Positions 9,047-20,636 of a stretch of 64,000 nucleotides of DNA are shown here, piece after piece. Within the stretch, counting starts at the first letter, position 1, and each line of letters begins with the position of its first letter. Source of the DNA: Batkoa obscura (lineage: Eukaryota > Entomophthoromycota > Entomophthoromycetes > Entomophthorales > Batkoaceae); assembly GCA_030770535.1 (NCBI GenBank), contig JASVEC010000006.1, forward strand, positions 1,054,001 through 1,118,000. The letters run 5' to 3'. The notes below the pieces were generated by a model. It saw only the letters and a program-made list of their open reading frames with translations. It searched no databases and was not told where the DNA came from. Both the position numbers and the translations under genes were made by a program.

Positions 9047-9936
9047 ATGGCATCAAAATATAATACCCAAACTAAAGTTCAATACACAATAAATGATGGA
9101 ACTGTTATTGCTGAGGTAGAGAAACAGGGAGATGTTTACATTATGAACCTTGTAAATAAAGATAATCGATTGACTCCAGTAACAATCCCTGTGTTGATTA
9201 AAGCGATGGATGAAATTGAACAAGATTTTTTAAGTGTACGTAAAGAAAACAGAAAAGATGAAAAAGAACCTGTTGGTGCAGCTTTAGTGACCATTGGAAA
9301 TGGGCATATTTACTCAAATGGTTTGGATTTTGCTTTAATAATGTCTGGTCAAATAAGTACAATTGATTTTTTTGAAAACTATTATCATAAGCTTTGTTTA
9401 AGAATTTTAACTCTTCCTTTCCCAACTGTTGCAGCCATCAATGGGCACGCGTTTGCTGGCGGGATGGTATTTTATGTATATTTTAATCTACTTTATCTAA
9501 TTTAATTTAGATGTTCGCTTTGAGTCATGATTATAGAGTAATGAGAGATGATCGTGGCTTTTTATGCATGGTAAGATTAATTAAGATAGTTTGAATCTAA
9601 AGTGACATCATATAATAGCCAGAAGTTGATTTACCTGGTGCTTTATCTCCAGGCATGCTATCTATCCTTAAAACTTCAATTCCTAATAAGGTAGATCTAA
9701 GAGACATTATTTTACAAGGTAAAAGATTTGCTGCAAAAGAAGCATACCATAGAGGTATTGTTGACGCTACAGCTTCTGAAGATAAAGTACTTGAAACCGC
9801 AGTTGGAATTGCCAATAAATGGTCTGGAAAGGTAGTTAAGAGCAAAGATATTTATAAGTTTCTCCGTTTAGAATTAAGAAGTGAAACTATTGAACTTCTT
9901 AAAAATGGTGGCTTAGGATTTATTCCCAAACTTTAA
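9047..9936 (+). CDS. Delta3,delta2-enoyl-CoA isomerase / enoyl-CoA hydratase-like protein
   Basis: Three exons, 9047-9466, 9511-9570 and 9619-9936, joined in frame give 264 residues. Crotonase-fold features are clear: GNGHIYSNGLDFALI (oxyanion-hole region), then PTVAAINGHAFAGGMMFALSHDYRVMRDDRGFLCMPEVDL across both introns. This pattern, with SHDY..MR.DRGFL, resembles the plant/peroxisomal ECI group of delta3,delta2-enoyl-CoA isomerases, which shift double bases of unsaturated fatty acyl-CoAs into the form needed for beta-oxidation. The protein ends in PKL, a weak variant of the type 1 peroxisomal targeting signal (SKL). About 45 residues precede the usual family start. Other acyl-CoA hydratases of this fold cannot be excluded. 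Confidence 0.85.
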
Positions 9937-9988
9937 GTTTATTTTCGAATTAAAAATTCATAGCTATATTTTAATATTTATTTTTAAT

Positions 9989-10784
9989 TTAATCAAGTAA
10001 GTTCACAGTATTTGTGGGTGGAGTTTTTTCATTAGTGTTATCAGTTAAGCTCATATTTGATTCCTCAACCTCTTCATCAAATAAAGGATTGTTGAATAAA
10101 TAGGTTAAATCTGGTAATGTCTCTAATATACTTTTGGCTTGAGGAGAAAAATCTTCTAAAGAGACACCTTTTTTTGCTTACAATAAATTTAATACTATAA
10201 AAAGATAAAATTTAAATAAAGCTTTACATATACTGATACCAGGGTGACTATAGGTATTTGTTGCTAATAAAATCTCTGATACTTTTTTTTTTGCTTTTTT
10301 TCCTTTTGTAAAATCATATTCATAACTCCATTTTGGTAAAAGTGGCTTTGAAGAACGAAGACATGTCTAAACTAATTTAAAAGTTATTATATTAATTCAA
10401 AAAACAATTACTTGAGATTTTTCAGTTATCCCATTAGCTTCTAAGAACATTTTTTCACTTTTTGAGTTTGTCCATGGGAATGGTGCTCTAGTCCGTGGTT
10501 TTAATTCATATAATTCTTTTTCTAACTTCCTAAAAGAGATAAGATAAAGTGTTAAAAGCTATATAACTTACTTTACTATAGGATTTAAATCATCTAAATT
10601 AATGTTTGATTTCATGATCATTTTTTCAATATCTTCTCTTTTTATTAAAGGAATATCATTCCCGTTCGGTACATAACATATCCTAGTTAAACATTCTTCA
10701 AACTCAGTTATTGTATTCTAAATTTTAATTAGAACTTTATATTTCTAATTTTATTTTAAACACTACTTTATTATCTAAATCCAT
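9989..10784 (-). CDS. Unrecognised five-exon gene, 198 residues
   Basis: On the minus strand, exons 10784-10767, 10717-10572, 10529-10412, 10366-10240 and 10176-9989 join in a single frame with GT...AG introns of 42-63 bases. The first exon codes only for MDLDNK. The product is soluble-looking: an acidic helical N-terminal part, then KPRTRAPFPWTNS near residues 67-79, LPKWSYEYDFTKGKKAKKK near 105-123, THPAK-like YSHPAKKGVSLEDF near 134-147, and LPDLTYLFNNPLFDEE near 155-170. Tail rich in Thr, Asn and Glu. Because five exons keep the frame open, the gene is probably real, but I do not recognise its family. It converges with the isomerase gene, stop codons 53 bases apart. Confidence 0.7.
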
Positions 10785-11687
10785 ATTTAAAAAAAGTTAA
10801 AAGTTTATTTTGGGATGATTTTTTAAATTTAGATTCCAAACTATATTTCGTAATAAAAAATCAACCTATTCACATTTTAATAATAGCACCCCTATAGTTT
10901 AGTGTACTTAATTGTTGAGGCGATTGCCATTTTTGATTTCATGATAGAGTGATATAAAATGAATTGGTATTTATGTATATATTAGAAATAGATTCCATGG
11001 ATAATGTATATGTTTTTTAAAAGTATAGACATATTTTATAAGAGATAGTTTTTCTAAGAAAATATAATGGTTTATTCAGTGCTATTTCTCTTTCAAGCTA
11101 AAAAAATTAGCTTATAGTTACTATACTTCAACCAAATATAGTTTGTAATAATTTTGTATATTAGTCTAAAAGGTTTTTATAACTTTTATAATGGCTATGG
11201 TTTAGAAAAGTGAAATTCTTTGAAACCTATATGACTAAAGCAGGGCATAGTTGCAAACATTTTATTCAATGTTCTGTATGTAAATTTTTGAATGTATAAT
11301 CTTTTCAATCTATCCTATTTAACATAAAAGCGTTTAGTTGTCTAAGTACAAGTAATGCCGAAGTTTAAGGAAAACAATCATATTTTTTGAATTCAGATAT
11401 ATTATAATATTTTTATTAGTTGTTTTCAAAAATAATTTTAGTTTTAATAAAGCAAAATCCTTGCTTTGAGTACTTTTGAAAGGTTCTTTTGTTAACAAAT
11501 CACAAGCATGGATGAGGGCAAATTTATGTCACCTTTAGTCTTGATTGGCTCTTTCTTAGGAAGTAAAATTTTCATCATAGTTGCTACTACTATGCAAGTT
11601 GTAAGGTATTTTGTCAAACTGATCAATTTTTACTGCTTGATTCTTTAACTATTTTATTAAAGTTATTTTATTATAGTGATTAAAGAA
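10785..11687. other. Intergenic region with a short upstream reading frame
   Basis: A divergent spacer upstream of the KH gene. ATG at 11508 opens a frame of 45 codons with a hydrophobic stretch (LVLIGSFLGSKIFIIVATT). It lies in the probable 5' leader of the KH gene, and a GTAAGG...TTATAG pair (about 11600-11676) could be a leader intron. It may be an upstream ORF, a tiny membrane protein, or chance. Confidence 0.35.
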
Positions 11688-12754
11688 ATGTCTGATATTG
11701 AGGATAGCATATATGATGAACGTAAGAGAACTCATGATGAAGATGACGAAATTTATAACACTAGAGATTATTCTTATGAGACAACACGTAATGTTAAGAG
11801 GCCAACTTTGAATAACACAGAGAAAGAGACAAGAGAAAAGGTTTTTTCGTTTCGCTGTTTATTGAATGTAAAAGAGTCTGGGGTAATTATAGGTAGACAT
11901 GGGAAAAGTATTTCCGAGTTGAGAGATAATTCAAGAGCAAAAATACAAATATCTGATTCGGTTCCTGGTTCCTCAGAAAGGATATTGACAGTCACTGGAG
12001 ATTCAAGAAGTGTCGCAAAGGTATATTCTTTTTATAATCATTTAACATATTAATGAGCTTACTTTAGGCATTTAAATTGCTTGCAGAGCATATTCCTTTT
12101 GAATTGGAAAAAGAAAGGAGCAGACTTGCCATTTATAGTTTTCGTTTATTAATGCCTCATATGCGTATGGGAGTTATTATTGGGAAAGGTGGAAGTACTA
12201 TAAAAGAAATGCAAGATAGGACAAGGGCTAGATTAAGTGCTAACGAGGAAATTCTACCTCAATCAACTGAAAGAATTTTATCTGTTTCCGGTTCCCCAAA
12301 TAATGTAGAAGCAGGGATCCTAGAAATATGCAGAGTATTAAGGGAATTACCCGAACGCTCTTCAGGAGTTATATATTACAAACCAACTAGTCAAAGCAGT
12401 ATTAATGAACCATCCAGCTCAAACGATAATACCTTTTCTCATCAAAATTTTATGGCAAGTGACTCTACTTTTGGCGATGACGGCTCCGGAAAACCTCCAA
12501 CGCACATCCAACAACTTTATATTCCAAATGAAATGGTAGGCTGTATTATTGGCAAAGGTGGTAATAAAATAAACGAAATAAGAATGCTATCGGGGGCAAA
12601 TATAAAAGTAGCCGACCAACCAACCAACTCGAATGAAAGGTTAGTTACCATACTTGGTACGCCCGAATGTAATGGCTTAGCTTTAAATCTTTTGTATACA
12701 CGTCTAGAAACTGAAAAAGTAAAAGTATTCAAAGAAATCAACCAAGATAAGTAG
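11688..12754 (+). CDS. Triple-KH RNA-binding protein (PCBP/Hek2/PBP2 type)
   Basis: Two exons, 11688-12020 and 12068-12754, give 339 residues. Three KH domains are visible, at about 53-118, 133-203 and 256-325, each with its GxxG loop: GRHG, GKGG and GKGG after VIIG or CIIG. This KH1-KH2-linker-KH3 layout is that of poly(C)-binding proteins and yeast Hek2/Pbp2, which bind C-rich or specific mRNA sites and act in mRNA localisation, stability and translation. The first 45 residues are acidic and charged; the linker at 205-255 is Ser-rich and likely disordered. I start at ATG 11688 because an upstream in-frame GTG at 11676 is not a normal eukaryotic start. Confidence 0.9.
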
Positions 12755-13173
12755 TCATGTTATTAAAGTAAACAAAGGGAGTGGTGATGAATATACTATT
12801 TAGAGCTGCTTGTTATTTAATAAAATGAAGCCCTCTAAACTTGTCCTATATTTTTAATTGAATAAATTATCTTTTACATTATATTTAATTCTTAAATATA
12901 ATACATATCGAGGGGTATTAATTCAAACTAAATAATTGATTTTTGATTTTTTGAATATATTTGATATATTTTTAAGTTTATATTCCTTATTAATATTCTG
13001 AATATTAATAAATATCACCTTGTAACACTAATTGCAGATTGAATTGAAATAGAATATTCCAAGCTTATGTTAATTACAGTATTAAATGTAATAACTGTGT
13101 AGAAAATGATTGGTTAACACGTTTACGATTTAATAATTTTTATTTGATTTTAATCATTATATTTCTTCATAAA
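12755..13173. other. Intergenic, nothing recognised
   Basis: An AT-rich spacer between two plus-strand genes. It holds the 3' end of the KH gene and the promoter of the TM9 gene. No repeats were seen. Confidence 0.6.
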
Positions 13174-14980
13174 ATGAATTTTAACAGTATTTTATTGTTC
13201 CTTATATGCTTATTACCGAAGCTACTTTTATCTGATGAATATGACCATAAAGTAAATAAGTTGTATATATATTAAATATCAATTTTAATTATATTAGTAC
13301 AAAAAAGGAGATGAAGTAATAGTTTGGGCTAATGTGGTTGGACCATATGATAATAACCAAGAAACATATCCATATTTTAGCTTACCTTACTGTAAAAAAA
13401 AGGATGTTATTCAATATAAAGATGAAAATATGGGAGAAGCTTTATTAGGGTATGATTATGCAAAATTAGGAGTGTCTATAAAGTTTTTACAAAATATTGA
13501 AAAAAGTGATATTTGTAGCCTAGAATCAATTCCTGAAAAAGACATAAAGTATCTCAAATATGTGATTTCAAAGAATTATTGGTACGATATGGCATTAGAT
13601 GGGTTATCTTCTAGAGCTCCAGTTGGACAAGAAGTTAAAGAAGGAGAAGAAAGTACATTCCTTTATACCCACAGAGATTTTATCATTTACTATAACGAAG
13701 ATAGAATAGTCGGATTTAAAATAAACGCAACAAAACCAGTAGAAATAAAGCAAGATATATCCATAATAAAATTCACCTACGGGGCAACTTTTATCGAAAA
13801 CAAAGAAATCAGCTTTGAAAATAGATTGTTTCACTCTGATAATATAGACGGAGAGCACAAAATCCGATGGTTAGCTGTTGGTAACTCATTTTTAATAGTT
13901 TTGTTTTTAACTGGGTTAGTATCTGTTATTTTAATGAGAACTTTGCGTAAGGATTTTGCTAGATATGGCAAAGGTGAAGATGAAGCTGATTTAGGCATTA
14001 ATGGGTTAGATATAATAGATGATTATGGATGGAAACAGGTTCATGGGGATATCTTCAGGCCACCAAAATTTTTGATGATACTATCTTCATTACTCGGGAT
14101 GGGAACTCAACTTTTAGGAGTAACTGTAACAGTAATTTTATTTACAATTATTGGAGATCTTTCATTTGACAGGACCAAAATACTCACTGCTGGTATATTC
14201 TTATATTCTTTTCTAGCCATAAGTTCAGGTTATATTAGTATTCGCTTTTATACTAACTATGAAGGACGAAACTGGACAAGATGTGCTTTATTAAGTGCTT
14301 CTCTATTTCCATTTATAGTAGGAATTGTCTCTTCTGTGATAAATACTATTGCTATAGTAGATGGTTCATCTAGGGCAGTACCTTTTTTGACTATACTCAG
14401 TTTATTCTGTACATGGCTTTTCTTATCTGTTCCTTTAACTCTATTGGGTGGCGTTTTAGGTAAAAAATCTGGGTCGGCTTCACATTTTCCATGTAGGGTA
14501 AACGCTTTACCACGTCCTATACCTGTTAAGCCATGGTATTTTGAGCCAACTATTTTAGTATTATGTTCTGGTATCCTTCCCTTTGGTTCGCTATTTATTG
14601 AATTGTATTACATATTTCGCTCATTCTGGTCTTATCAATCTTACTACCTTTATGGCTTCTTTTTACTCTCCTTTATTTTACTTTTGATCGTTACTTCTTG
14701 CTGTGGTCTTGTAATCACCTATATTCATATAAACAATGAGGATCACCGCTGGCACTGGTTATCGTTTTTATCTGGTGCTTCAACTGCTATCTACATTTAT
14801 ATTTATGCCATTTATTACTTCCATGCAAAAACTAAAATGTATGGGTCTTTTCAAACAGGATTTTATTTTGGGAATCTTCTTCTAAGTTGTATTGCATTAT
14901 CGTCTGTTTTAGGAACAGTATCATATTATACAAGTTCATTATTTGTCAGAAAAATATTCTCAACAGTTAAGATTGATTGA
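13174..14980 (+). CDS. TM9 superfamily (nonaspanin/EMP70-like) membrane protein
   Basis: Two exons, 13174-13251 and 13298-14980, give 586 residues. Exon 1 encodes a signal peptide (MNFNSILLFLICLLPKLLLS) and the intron follows EYDHK. The luminal part carries the family pattern VWANVVGPYDNNQETYPYF...LPYC. After about residue 215 come nine hydrophobic segments, with ILMRTLRKDFARY after the first and GWKQVHGDIFRPP before the second, as in the TM9SF1/TM9SF3 branch. The C-terminus is KID, fitting the KxD/E COPI-binding Golgi-retention motif of this family. Nonaspanins act in endosome/Golgi sorting of other membrane proteins, cell adhesion and growth in yeast and animals. Full length for the family. 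Confidence 0.93.
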
Positions 14981-15410
14981 TTTTTTTATTAGTCAATAAA
15001 GTATAAGTATTTTTTAAATTTAGTTTATTTCAATGTTTATGGATTTAAAAACCATAACAAAATATATTAGTATATATTAATAGTATCGTGTTTCCAAGTC
15101 ATAAAGGCATTACAAACAATAAATGCTTTTAAAAAATTATTAATTGTTTTAATTGTTTTGTATAGTTGTAACTATATAGTAGCTGTTCTTTAATATTAAT
15201 CACGTAAAGTAAAAACCTTGCTATTTATAAACAATTAAATCTTTATTTAGTATTCAGTACTTCAAGAAGCTTCTATAAATTACATAATTACTTAACTTTG
15301 AGCTAAAATTTATAACAATTTTATTTAATCATAATTAATATAATTTATAGTTCAAGCAAATGAAAGACATAAACAATTGTCAAATATTAATAGTTAATCA
15401 AATTTTCTCT
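14981..15410. other. Intergenic, convergent spacer
   Basis: AT-rich spacer between the stops of the TM9 gene (plus) and the P450 gene (minus), probably two 3' untranslated regions. No feature was recognised. Confidence 0.6.
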
Positions 15411-17012
15411 TTAACTCAAAGGTTTAAAGTTTAGATATAAATCTTTGGTCAATAATAAAAAGTTGGAAGTTAGTAAAAGAGGGGCGCCATTAGCTTGTGG
15501 GGAGTTTGGAGGGTACGAAATAGAATATCTTGTAAGTAAGATTGAAAGCACCAATTTTTGTTCCAATATTGAGAAAAAGTTACCAATGCAAAATTTACTA
15601 CCACCTCCAAATCCAAAGAAATTATCATTCTCACTATTAAAATACGCACTGTTGCTAATATTCTTCTTTTCACTATCCTTTTCATTTAAAAATCTTTCTG
15701 GTATAAATTTATCTGCATCTTTGAAATTGTCATTATCTCGATGGATATAAAATAAGTCTAGATTAATGCTACAATCTTTAGGTATATGAAAACCGTTAAC
15801 TTTGAACTCTTTTTTATTAATTCTAGTGGTTAATCTAGGTACAGGTGGATATAATCTTATAGTTTCTCTAATAATTGCTAATAAATACTTCATTCCTTTA
15901 ACTTGTTCAGAATTTGGAAATCGGATTTCATTAATTTCTTTACAGTTATTATACTTTTTTAATTCCATTACCTCCATTACTTCTTTACGTGCTTTTTCCT
16001 GAATGTCTGGATTTTGAGCCAAATAGTGCAGAGTTGCTGACAATATAAAGGATGTAGTGTCATGTCCGGCTAATATATATATCATTATATTATCTCTTAT
16101 TTCTTTATCACTAAATAGAATTTCATTATTTAAATTGGCCTTTATCATTAATGTCAAAATATCGTCATCACTATTATCCTCCATATTGTTATTATCCTTT
16201 ATTATTTTATTTCTTTTTTCAGTTAAAATTTTACTAAAATAATTTTCAATTAAATACAAACATTGATAAGATGAATTTCTAAACGGATTACGTGGTGTAT
16301 CAAAAATAGAGAACAATAAATAAAATGGGTTTAATGATTCTCGAATAATTTGATTATAAGCAGCTATAAAATCTACCTTTTCATTTTCAACTGAATTAAA
16401 ATTTACTCCCATAATACCTTTTCCCAAGGAATCCATAGTTATCTTCTGCATATACTTATAGACATCAACCGAAGTATTTATAGAACGATTCGTTTGTTCC
16501 ACTTTTTTAACAAAATTTAAAATAATGGAATGGAATAGAGAAGTACTAAACTTCTTTTTAAATACTCTTTGACCTATTTTACGATATTTTTTCCAATCAT
16601 CACCATTTGAATAAACAATATTTTTACCCATATACTTTGCAAATAGACTATTGGGAAAGTTGTCCATGGGTATCTCTTTAGGGAAATTAACAGTATCATT
16701 TAATATCATTCTTGCTGTTTTTGGACAATTTACAATGATCTCCCATGCGCCATATTCAAATAAAGTTAACAATTTATATTTATTTAAATCTTCTTGAATA
16801 AAAGTTTTATGCTTAACATCTCTTGGTTCATTTGAAAACATACACTTTAAACATTGGAAAATGGATTTCGAGGGTAAATGACTTAGTTTTCCGGGTTTCT
16901 TCAATATTATAAGGTAAATAATTAGAATTAAACTAACGAAGCTGATTAAAACTAGGTTCAATACTGTTATTATACTCATTTTATATTTGTATGTTGCTAT
17001 TGTTCTTTTCAA
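15411..17012 (-). CDS. Cytochrome P450 monooxygenase
   Basis: A single-exon gene of 533 residues from the first Met, or 522 if it starts at Met12 (16979), which would place the membrane anchor (VLNLVLISFVSLILIIYLIIL) closer to the N-terminus as usual for microsomal P450s. Catalytic landmarks are complete: I-helix AGHDTT at 315-320 (oxygen activation), ETIR at 383-386 (ExxR of the K helix), PERF at 438-441, and the haem loop FGFGGGSKFCIG with Cys475 as the fifth iron ligand. It should insert oxygen into a lipophilic substrate using electrons from cytochrome P450 reductase at the ER. The overall pattern is of the CYP4/CYP52-like fatty-acid or alkane clan, but the family and substrate are not assignable by eye. 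No biosynthetic cluster surrounds it. Confidence 0.93.
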   Translation of the reverse strand: MKRTIATYKYKMSIITVLNLVLISFVSLILIIYLIILKKPGKLSHLPSKSIFQCLKCMFSNEPRDVKHKTFIQEDLNKYKLLTLFEYGAWEIIVNCPKTARMILNDTVNFPKEIPMDNFPNSLFAKYMGKNIVYSNGDDWKKYRKIGQRVFKKKFSTSLFHSIILNFVKKVEQTNRSINTSVDVYKYMQKITMDSLGKGIMGVNFNSVENEKVDFIAAYNQIIRESLNPFYLLFSIFDTPRNPFRNSSYQCLYLIENYFSKILTEKRNKIIKDNNNMEDNSDDDILTLMIKANLNNEILFSDKEIRDNIMIYILAGHDTTSFILSATLHYLAQNPDIQEKARKEVMEVMELKKYNNCKEINEIRFPNSEQVKGMKYLLAIIRETIRLYPPVPRLTTRINKKEFKVNGFHIPKDCSINLDLFYIHRDNDNFKDADKFIPERFLNEKDSEKKNISNSAYFNSENDNFFGFGGGSKFCIGNFFSILEQKLVLSILLTRYSISYPPNSPQANGAPLLLTSNFLLLTKDLYLNFKPLS

Positions 17013-17643
17013 AAAATAATAATGTCAATGGCAGCAAATTCTATAAGTTTTATCTTTCTTTTACTTACTTTTATCTCCTTTTATACTTTTTTATTGTTAC
17101 CTATTTTTATTACAAGTTACATATTGGGATTTATTATTATTATTATCACAGGGATATCACTCATTTTGTGTAGAAGTGTACTAATTTTATTAGTTTTAAA
17201 ATATACTTTCTATGCAATATCATTTTAATATAATTCTATTAAATATGAAAATTAAATCAAATCGATTTTTAGTTGACTATATTTAGTTAGTCACATATAT
17301 AGTTAAAACAAATATATTTATTCCTATTATTTAATATTTAAATAATATAATAAATTGTGTTCTATCTACTTATATAGTATAACAACAATCATTTATTTCA
17401 AACATGAGGCTCACATGTTAAACATTATAATATATCTGGCGTTTCAATGAATTAAGGATCATAATAGTTTATGGAACATAATACATAAATGCATCAATAT
17501 AAATTCATAAAGTAATAAATTAATAATTCCAAGATTAGATCAACAAATGACCTTTTTAAGACTTTATTTTAAAATAAGAAAGTACAATTACTTAAAAAGA
17601 TTATATTCAGTCAATTGTTGTTCCTATCTAAAATCAGAATAAA
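17013..17643. other. Intergenic, P450 promoter region
   Basis: Sequence upstream of the P450 gene. A T-rich tract at 17022-17228 gives an open frame of 68 very hydrophobic residues, most likely a by-product of pyrimidine richness. The rest is AT-rich with nothing recognised. Confidence 0.5.
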
Positions 17644-18852
17644 TAGGGATGCCGAGAATTGGTTTCATTTTTTTAATCTAATTTTTAAATATTTTATATT
17701 TTAAAAACTTTGCTTAAAATTATATAAAAATAAATTATCTATTAAAAACCAAAAGTTCCCAACGCAGTTTTAAATTATTTTATCATAATTTATATTGTAA
17801 GTTAGCAGAACTTCTACTAAATTTAATACAAATTCCCGGATTGGCAAGGCTTTTACTAATATAACCTATGTATTGATATTAATCAAAGTTGTAATATGCA
17901 AATAAATACATATTCCTATAAAACTTCATTAAGAAATATTTATCATTGATTGCTTTTTATAATCAACATTGCAGATTTACTATTGAATAAATAAATAATT
18001 TTAATGTTACAATTACATTATTGATATATTATTAAGTTAATAAATAGCTGCATAGGAGGGAGTGGTTAGCTTTGAAACTATAGTTAGCTATTTTTATATA
18101 ATACAATCAATGTAATAATAGTTTTTACTTATCATTATAATTATTTATTAACTTAGCTATTAATAATTTAAGTAATATTAATACTTAATGATTAATTTCT
18201 ATCATTTAATAAGCTACTTACTTGCTTAGTAAATAGTGAAACTTTTAAATTTTCTGTTATTTTTATAAGATAAGCTGGGGTTGCCTTTTTGATTTTTTAT
18301 AAACTTTGTAACTTTAATTAGAATTATATTACTTTTTTAATTTATCAGATAACTGGATAATAATGTAATTTAATTGCTATGTTTAATAAAATATAAATAC
18401 TTCTTAATACCTTGTATTTTTGTTATATTTATAATAAAAATCTTAAATTTTGATGAAATAACTGAATTATTAAGTAAATATTGTATAACAATTTTAATTT
18501 GATCATTTTTATTTATATTTATATTTTTGATAATAAATTATAGTATTAATATTTTATTATTATTAATTATTTTTGAATAGTCATGTTGATTTTTTACTAA
18601 TATTAAATCCAAAACTTTTACTTTTATCAAAAAAATACTAAAGGTATAGTTGATAATAATGCTATTTGTTGGTTTTTGTTTCTTGTTTCTTGTTTCCTTT
18701 AAATCATTAATCTTATACATTGCTTAGTTAAGTTTATTATTATTAACAGTAAATTTTAACAATATATATTTTTTGTTTTATAAAATTCCATAAACTCTAG
18801 GTTATTATAAATAGTTGCTAAAATTAATGTAAATGAATTATAATGTTTATAT

Positions 18853-19315
18853 TGTGAAATATTGCTTTATTTAGCTCTCAGATTGATTATAACACAACAA
18901 TCACTTAAGTTGTTGTATTCTCAAGTTCAAATACAATCAATTCAGAGCCCCTTATTTTGATTTGCTGCGATAATTTATAACTTCATATTGCAAAGAATAT
19001 TATCTCCTTTTAACATCCATACTTATTGGAGTATAAAAGAGATTCTTCAATATGATAACTCAAGGCTTTTTTAATTGGATTACTCCCTGATAACGTATCA
19101 TTAATAAAGTCACTAAGTCTTTCTGACAACATCTTATATAGATTTTACAGTAGTATCTTCCATTGTATTTGTTTTACATAATTCGTAGCTTACTACATAC
19201 TATTTCTATTAAGTTAAGTCTATCTTAGTTACATAAACTAAGACCGTTCGACTCAAGGCAAGTTAATCAAGCAAGAGTAGCTTTTAACTTCGACCACTAA
19301 GTATCAACTTTCACA
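18853..19315 (+). mobile_element. Solo LTR (fossil) with perfect 5-bp target duplication
   Basis: 463 bp, from TGTGAAATATTG to CAACTTTCACA, flanked by TATAT on both sides (18848-18852 and 19316-19320). The sister transposon at about 5235-5245 shows the empty site. It carries a TATAAAAG box in the middle third. No internal region or coding capacity. Its age is intermediate: younger than the transposon it sits in, older than the MITE that landed in its right target repeat. Confidence 0.85.
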
Positions 19316-19319
19316 TATA

Positions 19320-19416
19320 TGAAGATATTTTTTTTGGCTTTATTGCTTTTTCCATTTTCTAAGCGTCATTTGAGTGGAAAGATTGTTAGTAAATTAAACA
19401 AAAAAATACATCACCA
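19320..19416 (+). mobile_element. TGGGG MITE inserted in the target repeat of a solo LTR
   Basis: A near full-length copy, TGAAGATATT to CATCACCA, flanked by TA (19318-19319, 19417-19418). It interrupts the TATAT repeat next to the LTR. Confidence 0.88.
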
Positions 19417-19883
19417 TATAATGTGTTTCTCCTTATTGTATTAAAATTTTTAAAAATTCCATTTTAAAGTTTAGTTATAAAACATATAATTAAAAATTAA
19501 TTATTAAAAAAAATAAAACAATCAAATAAGTCTTTTTGAATTTTTTTTATTTAATTTTAAGCTTTTTAAATTTAACTAATTATACATTAAGGACTTACAA
19601 ATTTAAAAACTTAATTTAGATTGAGTAAATTCTGAAACCAATTCGGACATCCCCAAATGTTATTTCTTTATAGTATTATTTTTTATACTTGTCCTAAAAA
19701 CACTAAAGACGAAAAGTATGCCTATTATATGAAGGGTGATGACTAATTGTAAAAAATAAAGTAAAACAGCTAAAGCTATTTGATACAGTTAGAGCTGTAA
19801 ATACTGACGTACCCTGCAAATATTTTATGTGTAAACTAATTTGAAATAAAAGTTACTTTTGGCACAAATAAATTGTTAACATA

Positions 19884-19984
19884 TGAGGGTGTTTTTTTTG
19901 ATTTCATTACTTTTTCCATTTTTCAAGCGCTATTTGAGTAGAATAATTGTTGGTAAAATTCTTAAACAAAAAAATACATCCACA
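19884..19984 (+). mobile_element. TGGGG MITE, TA-flanked
   Basis: A full-length copy in plus orientation from TGAGGGTG to CATCCACA, with TA at 19882-19883 and 19985-19986. Confidence 0.9.
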
Positions 19985-20186
19985 TATGTTCTGGTAATTA
20001 TTTCATGTAAAAGTGACCTTTATTTTGAATTAGGTTACACATAAAACAATAAAAGGTCTCCAGGGTGGGTGCATCATTGTTAATAAATTTGACTGTTCGA
20101 TTTTTTTATAGTTGTTTATAATCTACGTTCTTATTTGAAAAGACTCAAATATTTTTATTTTTATTCATTTGATAATCCTTCATTTT

Positions 20187-20212
20187 TTATTTATTTATTT
20201 ATTTATTTGTTT
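20187..20212. repeat. TTTA tetranucleotide microsatellite
   Basis: About six copies of TTTA in a row. Confidence 0.8.
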
Positions 20213-20636
20213 TAGTAGGATATTTCATTTAAATATCTTTTTAAACCATCGTTTAAGCTGGTTACTTGGTCAAAGGAAACTATACTATTTTAAATAAGTA
20301 AAAAATTAGGTTTATATAATAAATAAAATAATATGAACCAAGAGTTCCATTTTATTATTTTATAAAATATAACTAAAAATTTAATATTTTGTAAAAGGTA
20401 CAAATCAGGGGAAGTAATAAATTTAAGTGTAATTATACTAGGGTGAGTACTGCTTTGAGGCCAGTAAGAAAGTTAAACTAAATTGAGGTGATTTTTGTTT
20501 TAAAAGACTTATTTACATGCATTATTATTAACTAAAACAAACCATAGTTATTAAAATCTAACTCGATTTGAACAAATTTACACATAGCTTGAAATATACA
20601 AAATAACACTTGAAGTTTATAATGGCTCATAAACAT

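Larger units (their letters stand above)
17644..19655 (-). mobile_element. Internally deleted copy of the TGGGGGTGTCC transposon with nested LTR and MITE
   Basis: The left end (TAGGGATGCCGAGAATTGG) and the right end (CCAATTCGGACATCCCCA) match the termini of the copy at 2410-6040. Transposase remnants on the minus strand near 18720-18540 match its N-terminal part (MYKI..LKET, NQHDYSKIINNNKI). Most of the catalytic centre is missing. A solo LTR sits at 18853-19315 and a MITE at 19320-19416. Without them the copy is about 1.45 kb. Bases 17847-18070 are identical to 1117-1341. Confidence 0.8.

Noticed and set aside
17022-17228. 68-codon very hydrophobic open frame upstream of the P450 gene
   Set aside because: It follows a T-rich tract, where Phe, Leu and Ile codons arise by chance. 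No family pattern, and it overlaps the P450 promoter side.
18853-19315. TGTGAAA...TTTCACA units as non-autonomous DNA transposons
   Set aside because: TG...CA ends, 5-bp target repeats and a TATAAAAG box fit solo LTRs better than MITEs.
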